Shown: positions 54,704 through 64,000 of the stretch, one piece after another
Layout: every line of letters starts with the position of its first letter
How positions within the stretch are numbered: position 1 is the first letter of the stretch
NCBI GenBank assembly: GCA_019973155.2
Contig: BPQB01000026.1
Span: 67,001-131,000 of the forward strand
DNA: 64,000 nucleotides
Reading direction: 5' to 3'
Source: Phanerochaete sordida
Lineage: Eukaryota; Basidiomycota; Agaricomycetes; Polyporales; Phanerochaetaceae
Notes under the pieces: generated by a model
Seen by the model: only the letters and a program-made list of their open reading frames with translations
What the model was told of the DNA's origin: nothing
Database searches by the model: none
Translations under genes and position numbers: made by a program

Positions 54704-56860
54704 TCAGAAGGCCTCGCGGTTGAAGTCGGCGTGCTTGTACCTGAGTTTGAGCTGGTCGACGACCCACCAGGCAGGGGTACCGAACGTGACGTGGTTGGAG
54801 AGGCCGCGTGGCATGCCGGAGTGGAGGACGGCGAGCATGCGACCGTCGCCAGTGAAGATCAGGGACCCGGAGTCTCCCTTGGCGGAGAAGCTACCAGATG
54901 TCTCCGAGTAGTTGTAGACGGCGACCTCGATCGATTCCCTGCCGAGCTCGTCGCAGAGGTAGGCCTCGAGCCCCGCGTACCGTCCAACAGTGAGGTCGGT
55001 CGTGTTGCCGTCCTTGGCGACGACGTACGTGGCGTTTCCGTTTTTGTCGTAGCAGTCGGGTTTGGCGAGGAGTTCGCGCGAGACGACACCGCGGATCCTG
55101 AGCTGACGGTCAGACGGGAACTTCAAGCCAGTCGGGTTTGAGTCGTTGGGCCAGAACATCTCGTTCAGCTCGTGCAAGTCGAACTTGCTGCCTAAAGAAA
55201 GTGGAGAGCAGAAACGTATTTAAGGCTTCAGTGCCCATACCATCGCAATAGGATAGAAAAATGCACCTAGGTCCACCACATTGCCTTTGAAGTTGGTACC
55301 GAACTTGCGCGGGTCTAGCTCAAAGGTGCCGATATCGAGAGTGTAGCCATAGAAGTCGACGTTGGTAGCAATCTTGGGGGCCCAGTCTACCCACCCGATG
55401 TCGCGACGCGCAATCTCGTGGAAGTCGGCGTCGGTGTTCGTAAAAAAGGCCTGCAGCGCCACACAGGTGTCCACTACCTCGTCCAGCTGCGCCTTCTTCT
55501 TCTTCAGAGCGGACGCGTCGTCAGCTGCCTCGTCCTCATCCGCGCTCCTGGGCTTCGCCTCCAAGCGAACGACTTCCTCGGCTAGGCGAAGACACTCGTC
55601 GACATTCCTGGCCACGACCGCTCTGGTCTCGACCAAGAAACGCTTGTAGCGTCGGTGGCCGCAGACTCGAATGCGCTCACGAGGCGAGCCCACACCCTTG
55701 AACTCATAGTCGACCGACGTCGCCTTGGTGAGAACATGCTTGTTCGACACGCCGAAGACTCTGTTGCTCGGATTGCCGTTCTTGTCACGATTTTCATGGA
55801 AGAAAAACGAGACTGAACCCTGGACGTTGACGTCTTCCATCTCCCTCGCGGCGATCGGCATGCCCAGCGTAGCTGTGAGGGCACGGCGCACGTAGTACGA
55901 CGGGTTGGTGTCGTTGGTAACGCGCAGGAGAGGTGGTCCGAGTAGCTTCTCGACAGCACCTTCGTACCACTCGACCACGGCGTCCTTGACGCCATGCTCG
56001 GCGAGAATCCGGAGAACGTCGGGGGACACGTCGCGGGCGTTGTAGGCGGTGTTGCGGCCTGGGTGAAGGGCAACCCAGACAACGACAGGACCCATGGTCT
56101 TCTTGCCGTCCTCGTAGGCAGTCGAGAAGCGGGCGCTCTTGAGGACAGAGTACGAGATGCCGCGCTTCTTGAACAAGGCGACGATCAAGGGGGCCACCTC
56201 GTGCCAGACCTTGTTCAGTTCTGTGCCAGAGACACCGTATGCTGTCTTGACAGGAAGCTGGAACCATCTGTCCCCGGGCTTAGGGTGCGGAAATGGGTTA
56301 CTGTCGAGGTCGGAACGGTATAAGAGCTCAGGAGGGTCCTCGGAGATGCCATTCCAGTAGTGCTTGGCCTCAAACTGCGAGACCAGGGCCGGAACGACGA
56401 TTGCAGGGGAGGTGCCAGGAGCAACAGGGGGTTGAGGCAGAGCGGGTGAGGGCGGGGATCTGATTCCTCCTTCTTGGAGCGCTAGGCTCTTGCATTCTAG
56501 CATGAACAAAGTGAGCTCTAAAAGGTGCAGAGTCAGTGGGATAAACGCGGAAAAGGATTGGAAGGAGCTCGCTGGAGAGGAGCTTGGGATGGGCTTTAGC
56601 AGTCTTGACTGCCTCGATCACAGACTGAGTAGCACCTATCAAGAGAGTAATCAGCGAGATGTAAGCGTATACACGAACATAAGGACGTGCCATCGCCGAG
56701 GAAGCCAGCTTGCAGGAGAGCCTCGTCGGAGAGCTCGACGACTTCTAGAAAACTACTGGTCAGCGCTCGGAACTCAAACAGACGAGGAGAAAGGACCGGC
56801 AACACTTACTTTTAGCGTATTCGTCGACGCTCATGATACACTCACATGGATAGAGCAGTA
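54704..56860 (-). CDS. PA-clan serine protease-like protein (5' end uncertain)
   Basis: The two large exons (about 55240-56500 and 54704-55194) are secure and joined at FFYPIAM|GSKFDLHELNEMF. The C-terminal half has a trypsin-like layout: a histidine segment VFGVSNKHVLTKAT, a long insert with an acidic Lys-rich helix, and the serine box FSAKGDSGSLIFTGDG (G-D-S-G). This suggests a chymotrypsin-fold hydrolase; the Asp cannot be assigned by eye. Upstream, small exons probably start MSVDEYAK near 56830 and include LSDEALLQAGFLGDGT, IEAVKTAKAHPKLLSSELLP and the large exon LECKSLALQEGG, but I could not find a fully in-frame splice chain across 56500-56700, so the N-terminus may contain a frame error. 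No signal peptide. Target unknown. Confidence 0.65.
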
Positions 56861-57107
56861 TAGTCTACGCTAATGCTTGCAGGGTGCTACCTTGCCGTAT
56901 AGATCGTGATCGCACGAAATAAACCTCGCTGCGAGCGCTTACGGCGTATTCCCCAGTTGCTGTGGCGCGGGCGTTTAAGACTGTGCGGTTCAAGGGACTG
57001 CGAGCAAATAAATCACAGCTCTAGGTGTCTTGACGCCTTCATAAGCACACGTAGTTATATAGACGTACATTTATTGTACTGATAGTGTGCGGGGAGAAGC
57101 TTTAGAT

Positions 57108-58532
57108 CTAACGAAGAGTCAGTAAAGAGACGCGAAGCTCGAACTTCTGATGTGCTCCTATGTGCACTCGTCCGCGGATAGCAGCCTCAACCGCAGTGCA
57201 ACATGCTTCTGCATCCTTCCACCACACATCCGGTAATGGCTTCACGTCACGGGGCCGCGGCTGCCCAAGTATATGCATCCTCCTTATTCGCAGTCGAACC
57301 TCCAGACGGAGAGACTGGAGACGTCTAATGGCGTCGTTCATCTGCGCCCAATCCAAGTCTTCAAAACCCTTCTTGACTTCCTGTCTCAGCTTTGCGAGAT
57401 CAAGCTGAGCAAAATCGGTGTAAACGTCTTCAGGGTATGTCAGATCGATCACAGCGACCTTCGTAGCAGATGCAAACTTGCAGCGCAGGACTTCCAGCAT
57501 TGGGTCGAAATGCGGACGTAACCGACCGGACCAGTGGTCTGGCGGGAGGTAATGTAGCTCGCTTAGAGTCGAGCAGGTGAAAGGGGCGGAGAAGATTCCG
57601 GGGTGCGGATCGCCACAGAACGTCAGTGACCGCAGGTTGTGACACTTGCGGAGGAAATCGCGGAACAGGGTGGTCGATTTCTCGTCGTAATAAACGTAAA
57701 CGGGGCCGCGAGGGGGAGAGGAGTTCGACAAGGATGTTAAGAAGGACAGGTCCAAGTGCCTGGACAGAAACTGTAGCCAAACAGGGCGGGCAGAGAGAAC
57801 GCTCAGGTCAAGCTCGTTGGCCCGGATAGAGAGAGCGCATGTGGGGACGCTCGCCATCTCATACGTTTTCTCGGGATCGCTGTTGACATCCCAAAGCGAT
57901 AGTGCACATATGCTGGTAAAGTGCGAGAGAAAAACGAGCATGCCTTGCATGTTGACGTCGGTGGGAAAGGATACTAGATCCAGCCTGCGAATGCTGCGTC
58001 CTGCTGGGAGCGGGGATAAAGACGGGAATGAGCTAAATTTTAATGACAGCACTTCAAGAGTGTGCAGAGATGGTGCGAGGTGGAGTATGAGCGCGAGCTG
58101 CTCCGGCGTAGTAACTCTTGGGACGTTGGGATTGCGCCCGACGGTGTACCACTCCATTCTGATCTGCAGTTGTCGGACATTCGTCGCAATGCGAGAAGTG
58201 GTGTTGAACAGTGATGTGATTCCCTCAAGACTATATGATTCGTCGATTAGATGGCATTTGCAGTTGGCGTCTGGGTAACCCGTAGAGCTGTACCTCCAAT
58301 GGTCGATGCACGGCGGCCAGCGGATACGACGGAAGAGATGGAAAGAGCTCTCCGGAAGCCATTGCTGGCTAACGAGAGTGCAGGAACGGAGGGAATCAAA
58401 ATCGCTGTGTAAGAAGTCGACCACATAGTCGACCACCTCCGTCGGAAGCGATACTGTGCTCGCAGTTCGCTCGAACGATGTTTGCGTCGAAGCTTCGAGG
58501 TGATTCTCCCGATCCTGATATGCTCTAAACAC
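57108..58532 (-). CDS. F-box protein
   Basis: A large exon encodes about 470 residues with an N-terminal F-box: VSLPTEVVDYVVDFLHSDFD, SLRSCTLVSQQWLPESSFHL, FRRI. F-box proteins link substrates to SCF ubiquitin ligases; agaricomycetes have hundreds with no known target. The rest contains leucine-rich, repeat-like segments (LHLAPSLHTLEVLSLKF, IRRLDLVSFPTDVNMQGML, CHNLRSLTFCGDPHPGIF). The frame has no ATG before the F-box: it opens through a TTTAG acceptor near 58531. A small upstream exon, perhaps starting MPSSDDPRDLCPV near 58680 and joined after NENVCQTT, is therefore needed. That exon would overlap the decayed GNAT copy, so the true start is uncertain. Ends at 57108. Confidence 0.75.
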   Translation of the reverse strand: MFRAYQDRENHLEASTQTSFERTASTVSLPTEVVDYVVDFLHSDFDSLRSCTLVSQQWLPESSFHLFRRIRWPPCIDHWRYSSTGYPDANCKCHLIDESYSLEGITSLFNTTSRIATNVRQLQIRMEWYTVGRNPNVPRVTTPEQLALILHLAPSLHTLEVLSLKFSSFPSLSPLPAGRSIRRLDLVSFPTDVNMQGMLVFLSHFTSICALSLWDVNSDPEKTYEMASVPTCALSIRANELDLSVLSARPVWLQFLSRHLDLSFLTSLSNSSPPRGPVYVYYDEKSTTLFRDFLRKCHNLRSLTFCGDPHPGIFSAPFTCSTLSELHYLPPDHWSGRLRPHFDPMLEVLRCKFASATKVAVIDLTYPEDVYTDFAQLDLAKLRQEVKKGFEDLDWAQMNDAIRRLQSLRLEVRLRIRRMHILGQPRPRDVKPLPDVWWKDAEACCTAVEAAIRGRVHIGAHQKFELRVSLLTLR

Positions 58533-58639
58533 AGAAAGACTTCAGCTCCTTCGCAGTGGTGGCTTACGTTGTCTGGCATACGTTCTCATTGTGCGTGTAG
58601 GTGATGGTCGCGAGCAAGTGATATGCTGCGGCGACAACC

Positions 58640-58970
58640 ACGGGGCAGAGGTCACGTGGATCGTCGCTAGATGGCATGCTACCCTGCGAACGTACTTCTG
58701 TTCGTTCACGCCCTTCCTTCCACAAGCCGATACTTTGTGCATCAGCCACATATCGACAAAGATACTGAGTGTCAGCTGAGGGGTCACAAGGTCGCCCAAT
58801 CCTCGTAGAACGAGTACAAGCTCTGGATCTTTGCTAGTAGGGGTCATGGGGTGACTGGCCCACAGACATAAAATCGTAGCCGCATGGCGCTTCTGAAAAT
58901 CAATGTACGCTTCGCGTAGCTAGCGGACTGGACTACGAGAGAGACACATGCGTCCCAAGGTGCGCAGAAA
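58640..58970 (+). pseudogene. decayed GNAT gene, last exons only
   Basis: Compared with GNAT copy 4, this stretch keeps blocks of the last three exons: AGATGG (KKMG region), ACCCTGCGAACGTA (DPGN and donor), CGACAAAGATACTGAGTGTC (YKAIGYQ region) and CACAAGGTCGCCCAATCCTC with GAACGAGTACAAGCTCTGGA (HKVIQSPWNEYNLW region). The Trp codon of the SPWNEY motif is now TAG, and other changes break the frame. The 5' two-thirds of the gene are absent. It runs straight into the 3' end of the GH95 gene, which lies convergent to it. Confidence 0.75.
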
Positions 58971-61900
58971 AGCTCGATAAGACCTTCCCTCGATATACCA
59001 CTTCGACGGTTCGCAACGTTCCGACTGGCTTGTCCACCGTGATTTCAACGCTCTTAAGTTCGCCGCCAGCCCAAGCCAAGTCGAGAGCCATGCCGCCCCG
59101 TATACGCGCGGATTTGATGGAACCCGTCGGCCATGTCGCAGGCAGAGCAGGAAGCAGCGTCACGATGAGCGGCGATGTGAGCGATGCGACATCTGGCGCC
59201 TGGAGCAGGCCGTTCTGCAACGCGAGTAATGAGCCTCACACTAATCAAAGAGAAAATAGATGACACACCAAAAGTGCAGCAGGGTACCCGAGATTGGCGT
59301 CGATCTGGAATATGGGGTCCGTGTCTAACGGGTCGTACATGCTGAACAGATTGGGTGCAAAATTGCGCTGCACGGCGTACTGCACCGCGCGAATATCAGC
59401 CCAGGTCTGAACTGGACGAAACCTGCTGTTACTCACAGAAAGCTCATCGTAGAACATCTCGCTGTCTCCCAGTTGGGCCCACGCAGCTGCGCGCCATACC
59501 TTCTCCCAGCCCGAATCTGCATCCGGGCCTGTGCCGTTTCCGCGGTGAATGAGACTAGTTGTGGTAGCGTTGAGGACTTCGGTCTTGGTGTATGCACGCC
59601 CATGCGGTGGCGCCTGAATTGAGGCATTGTAGGAGGTTAAAGCGTAGCCTGGGTAGAGGCCGATGAGGTGCGATAAGTGACGATGCGTGTCGGTCGGGGA
59701 GTCCATGTCGATTTTCCACTCTAGCCACGGTATCAGGAAGGCATACTACACAAGGGCTTGCTGCGGCGAGAACGCACCTTGGAGCTGACCCCACGAACCG
59801 ACGTGGATGCCCTTGTCCATTTGTGCTCGTTTAGAGAGTACCTCTGCGCATACAGTTAACCTCGGGTTCGCAAACCGGAGCTTCACAAATAGGACGAGGT
59901 TTCACCTTGAAAGAATGCTTCATCGCTGTCTCCCGAAGCGGGGTACCCTTTCTCGACGGCATTGAAGAGTTGCCATATCAGCTCTTGAGCGTGCGCACAG
60001 CCTGAACGACGGTCAGCGCCACACAACAAAGGGCGTCGAGCCCAATCCGCCATACCGAAGGTAATGGGCACTTGTTCCGGTGAATTGCATGGGGCGACGA
60101 CGAGGGTGGAGTCGTTGAAGTGCTCATCCGGAATGAGTTTTGACAGATGGAACTGCGCGACGCCCTGCATAACCGTTAGTCAGGCGACGCCTCAGAATCT
60201 TCGCAGAATACTCTGACCTTGAGCAGCGGCCAGCCCTGCGTTTGCCACCACTGCGTGTCTCCCGAGTAGTCGAAGTGATCCCAGACGTGCAGCATCTACG
60301 TAGCTATGCTTGAGCTGCCATAATTACCGATAGGGTCGTTACCCTACCATCCAGACAGCGGATTCTGGACGCGGAAGGGACGTCAGTCTAGGCGATCACG
60401 CTTAGGTATGCGGCGGGCACGTACCAGGGTAATCCGCCCACTGCGCAGAGTTGTCCAGTAATTTCATCCCCGTGTGCCCAAATATCTGCGCGAAGAGGTG
60501 GTATCAGCTTGTACTGGGTAAAATGACCAACGTTTGAGAAGAACTCGCATTCATCTGCGAAATTGGTCAGCGTATGGATGCACAAGTCGCGCAGAGTCAC
60601 AGACCTCGTCATGTGTGACCCAGCCCTCATTGATATTATATAGGACTTCTGCCGTATATGCGCCCCGGGGCGCCCATGTTTTCTGATATTCGCATGAGAT
60701 GGCTTGACATGCAGAAGGGCCAGTGACCAGACACTTGCCTCTATGTAATCAAACAGCGGCGTCACGATTCCGCCCATACCAGTCATCTCAGCGAACCAAT
60801 AGTTCATCTGAATGTTGATATTCGAATCTGCAGCTCAAAATTCAGTAAAGCCGCCATCTAGCTATGGCGAGGGTGAGCTCACGATAGTCTGAGGAAACAC
60901 AACAGAGTTCGTCAAGACGCCTCCAGCAGGGGAAGCCGTTGGCGTACCAGCGCTCCAAGGGTTCGACGACCCGCCTGCCCACTTGCCCTGAAGGTTCGCG
61001 GGAAGAGTCCCGGGCACGCTTGCCGCCAGCAGATACCTCCCGAAGTTGAACAACAGCCATTCGAGATAGGCGTCGCCAACGTTGGTCTTGTACGACGCCT
61101 TAAGCTCGTCCGTCGACCGCGCGAGATCGGGCTTCTGGCCGAGCGAAAGCGCGAAGGGGCCCAGGATCTCCTGGTATGCCGCTGTGTGCTGAGCGAGCAG
61201 CGACGCATACATGCCTGAAGAGGCAGCCTTTGAGGACGGTGCCGCGGTATCTAGCAGCGAGACAAGCTGGGCGTGCGGAAGGTCGCGTCGAAACGTGAAG
61301 TTGTGCGCCGCGTCGCCCGCGTCCATGTCGTACTCGGTGTCTCCGACCCAGGTGATCCACGCTTCGGTCGCTCCGGTGACGCTCAGTGTGGCGTTGTTGG
61401 TGCCGGCGGGTGCGCAGGCGACATGCGCCGCAGTCCCGACGGCGCTCGCGCGGAAGAGCAGCTCGTACGTCATGCCAGGGTCCGCCACGAGCCCGCGGAC
61501 CTGCAGCGTGTTATCGTCGAGGCAGCTGACCACAGGCGTAGGCAGGCTGTCCTCCAACCCGCTTGAGAAGGCGTGGGTGATCGCGGGGAGTACCGTAGAA
61601 TGGGTGGATGTCAGGTGTTGGATGCATGCTTGGAGCGGATGTGAGCATAATGATGACCTAGCGCAAAGTCAAATATGACCGTCGGTCTGGATATCCGGCT
61701 AAGCGAGAAGCAGGGCTTTACCGAGTAACTGTGGCGTTTCCTAGGCCCCATGAGGCGCGGGCAACAGCTGTGTCAAGATCGAGCCAGCGTGCATAGCTCG
61801 TAGGGTCGTCCGTAGAGTTCAAGTTTGTAAGCAGATAGCCAGCTCCCGCATATGACCCTTTAAGGCGAGAAATGCATCATGAATGCCAGACAGTGCCACA

Positions 61901-62490
61901 GGAAGCATGCCGCCACAGACCGTACGCTCCAGCGTCAGTGCTGAGGACTTCAATGTCTGATATAATCAGAGTTTAATGTGCATGCTGCGAGATGGAAATC
62001 TGGTGGCGTACGCACTGTCGATAGTACCGTTTCTGAAGATCGTCTCGCGAATATTCTGCATGTCGATGGACATCTGGGCACGCTCCGCGGGCTGCTTGTT
62101 GCCCCCATTGTACGTCTGGTAGAGGTAGGTTAGTCTTTAATGAGATAAGCCAGGGTCTACCCAACGTCACGCTGAACTTACAGGATCCTGAAACGGCCCT
62201 CCGGACCATAGAGACTCTATGTTCAGTTGAGTCGTTTCGAATATTGTCCCGCCGGGCGTCATAGCTAACCAAATATTCTCAGTTCCCGGAAACGCCACCC
62301 GCGGAACGCCCAACTTACCAGCCAGATACCCATTGCCGATGGGAAGCCATTCTTTCGACCACAGAGTCCCTGGGGTCTTGTACCACAGGCCATTTCCCGA
62401 GGCAGGGAAGCCGGCAGGGGCGGCAGACGTGGCTGTAGCCACCGCTGTACCTGTGAGAAGCACGAACCACCGCACGCGCCTCGCGAGCAT
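58933..62490 (-). CDS. secreted GH95 alpha-L-fucosidase
   Basis: GH95 enzymes release terminal fucose (or galactose) from plant and other glycans by inversion. ATG at 62490 gives a signal peptide (MLARRVRWFVLLTGTAVATA). Exons then carry LPIGNGYLAGKLGV, TTQLNIESLWSGGPFQDP, TYNGGNKQPAERAQMSIDMQ, SYAGAGYLLTNLNSTDDPTS, the central NLQGKWAGGSSNPWSA and the asparagine box INIQMNYWFAEMTGM, then HLSHLIGLYPGYALTSYN, SGWEKVWRAAAWAQLGD and FQIDANLGYPAALL, whose Asp matches the conserved Q-I-D-x-N-x-G site. About 800 residues over some ten exons, normal for the family. The last exon ends HLGTHVSLS at 58933. Secreted; likely acts on plant cell-wall or other fucosylated glycans. Confidence 0.9.
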
Positions 62491-63317
62491 CTCAACCTGA
62501 GGATACGGCCTCTGTCAGCTCGTGAAGGGAGCACGCCGAGTACGACCTGCTCACCAGCCAGATATATACCTCGAAAGGCGCGTTGCATCGCTCGCCGAGC
62601 CAGTGCCGCATGATCTCGTGCATGGTGCGGGCCCGCTCGTGCTACGGAGAATCTGCGCGCAAGCGCGAGCACATCAGCTCGTGCCAGTCTTCGGAGAAAG
62701 TCGTCTACGCAGGATGCGCACTCGGTGATTGAGAGAAGGTCGCGAGCACGCGGGGGCTGGGCACTGGATCGTGTCAGCACGCATGCACGGTGCGTCGCCT
62801 GAGGCCTCAAATGGGCGTGCGACAAGAAATTCCGGCCCGGCGACGAGGAATCGTAGTTGAAGAGACGCTTTTCGAAGGCGACAGCATTGAGCAGGCGCAA
62901 CTCTGATCCACTATCCAAGCAATCCGCCGCCTCTGTTATGCTTGTATCGGAATTTTATGACGCCTGTTCTCCAAACTCGAGGTCGACAACTTCCGCTGAC
63001 CGCAAGCAGGGGATATCTGGAGGCTCTCGGATTCTGTGCTGCAATGTTCGAGATTTTCAGCCAAATGACGATGGCTGTATATAGTGGCTACTGGTCGTTG
63101 TGATATTTCAGAGCTTCGAAGTTAGGTTGAAGAGGGATGGTGGATGTACGAACCAAGCTGCGTTGTCGGCGCCTATAGCGCACGCTGCCTTGTTAGGCAG
63201 TCATCGTCGAACACGGCCGGGAACCAATGAATAAATATTGAGCTGAAAATTCCGAACATGATGGCAAGAGGGAGGTACAAATACATCAAATATGTATACT
63301 GAGGGCGTCGCCAAACG
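62491..63317. other. GH95 upstream region
   Basis: About 830 bases between GH95 and the zinc-finger gene. A minus-strand TATATA at 62562-62568 lies about 75 bases upstream of the GH95 start. Long frames on both strands here have no domain support. Confidence 0.5.
62562..62568 (-). promoter_or_regulatory. TATA box of the GH95 gene
   Basis: On the minus strand the sequence reads GTATATATC, about 75 bases before the ATG at 62490. Confidence 0.5.
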
Positions 63318-64000
63318 TCACCTGTTCTCAGAAACGCCTCCAATGATGAGATGGAGGAGATGTGGCCACTCGTTGGCAACGTGGTCGCAGGTCTTCATGT
63401 GCCGCTGCGTCGCATCCCTGCGCGTCGACGCATTGTCGCAGTTCGCCGCCGGACAGTAGTACTTCGCGTAGGTCATGTGGCACCCCGAGATGTGGCGGCC
63501 GATCGACTTGTACGTCTGCGCGCCGACGTGTCTGAAGACGGGCGCCTTCCTCGCCTTGGGCGCGCCCTCCGCGGCCGCGCGCCCCTTCCGCCGCCCCGCC
63601 TTCGTGTCCGCGGCGCGGCGCGGCGGCCGCTCCTCCGCGGCGTGGTCGAGCGGGCACGGCACCTTCCCGCCGCCCGCGAAGCGCGCGCAGTAGCGTGCGA
63701 GGCCGTGCGCCGTGCGGAAGTGCTCCGTGACGACGTTGTAGTCGCAGCTCGTGCTCGGCCACGTCGCCGTGCACTCTGCGGCGGGGCACTCCGCGACGGG
63801 GTTGTCGATCACCTTGACGGGCACAGGGATCTCCGGGTTCGCGCGCGGCTGGCGCCCGCGCCCACGGGCCTTGGGCGGGGCCTCAGCCTGGGGCTGGTGG
63901 GGCTTGCGGCCGGCGCGCTCGGGCTTCGGGGCCACCACTCTCTTCTTCCGCGGCGTCTCCTCGTAGTCCGAGTCTGAGTCCGAGTCGTCGCGGCGGCGGC
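63318..64000 (-). CDS. zinc-finger protein with AT-hook-like basic region, 5' partial
   Basis: The frame is open to the right edge of the window, so the N-terminus is missing. The visible part begins RRRDDSDSDSDYEETPRKKR (acidic, then basic). Next come an AT-hook-like KARGRGRQPRA, a cysteine/histidine segment CPAAECTATWPSTSCDYNVV and TEHFRTAHGLARYCARF, a basic linker GRRKGRAAAEGAPKARKAP, and a second C2H2-like unit KYYCPAANCDNASTRRDATQ with RHMKTCDHV. It ends IIGGVSENR at 63318. A nuclear DNA-binding role is likely from composition, but the fingers do not follow the strict classical spacing. No complete start or promoter is visible. Confidence 0.7.
   Translation of the reverse strand, partial: RRRDDSDSDSDYEETPRKKRVVAPKPERAGRKPHQPQAEAPPKARGRGRQPRANPEIPVPVKVIDNPVAECPAAECTATWPSTSCDYNVVTEHFRTAHGLARYCARFAGGGKVPCPLDHAAEERPPRRAADTKAGRRKGRAAAEGAPKARKAPVFRHVGAQTYKSIGRHISGCHMTYAKYYCPAANCDNASTRRDATQRHMKTCDHVANEWPHLLHLIIGGVSENR

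Noticed and set aside
62265..62918. Minus-strand frame of 217 residues overlapping the GH95 start.
   Set aside because: It runs through the GH95 promoter and first exon in another frame; the GH95 signal peptide and motifs decide the frame.

Overview
The window is nuclear DNA from a basidiomycete fungus, most likely a wood-decay agaricomycete of the polypore type. The genes are GC-rich and split by many introns of about 45-65 bases with GTRNGY-type donors. Gene families typical of Agaricomycetes are present: DUF6535 membrane proteins, NACHT-type NLRs, UstYa/DUF3328 proteins, seven-helix membrane proteins, F-box proteins, GH71 and GH95 enzymes, and lone BTB proteins. No rRNA, tRNA, CRISPR array or bacterial-type operon was seen.

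Left part (1-22.6 kb): an SAM methyltransferase, a small hypothetical protein, a secreted GH71 alpha-1,3-glucanase and a double-BTB protein. Then come the housekeeping genes UTP7 (small-subunit processome), IES6 (INO80 complex) and PUF6 (Pumilio/CPL), interleaved with a DUF6535 membrane protein and several unrecognised genes. The last gene here is a proline-rich protein with a single C-terminal C2H2 finger.

Middle part (22.6-41.7 kb): a gene-poor stretch with inverted repeats surrounds an NLR-like NACHT gene that appears to use two GC-AG introns. It is followed by an unrecognised gene with an in-frame stop, two tandem secreted phytase-like esterase-domain genes, a DDR48-like repeat protein, a short protein and the checkpoint clamp loader RAD17.

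Right part (41.7-64 kb): an accessory island holds four intact GNAT acetyltransferases plus one decayed copy, two UstYa-type proteins, a seven-helix membrane protein, a single-pass protein of possible But2 type and a small secreted ORF. A PA-clan protease-like gene, an F-box gene, a secreted GH95 alpha-fucosidase and a partial zinc-finger gene follow.

The most interesting reading is that the GNAT island grew by segmental duplications that carried pieces of neighbouring genes. One copy carries the last codons of RAD17. Another carries flanking sequence that matches the 3' end of the GH95 gene. Within the island, one UstYa-type protein has lost the paired histidines of both HxxHC motifs while its neighbour keeps them. 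The island is a candidate uncharacterised metabolic (possibly peptide-modifying) cluster, but no precursor or core enzyme is identified with confidence. Exon limits were read by eye, so splice sites are predictions except where stated.
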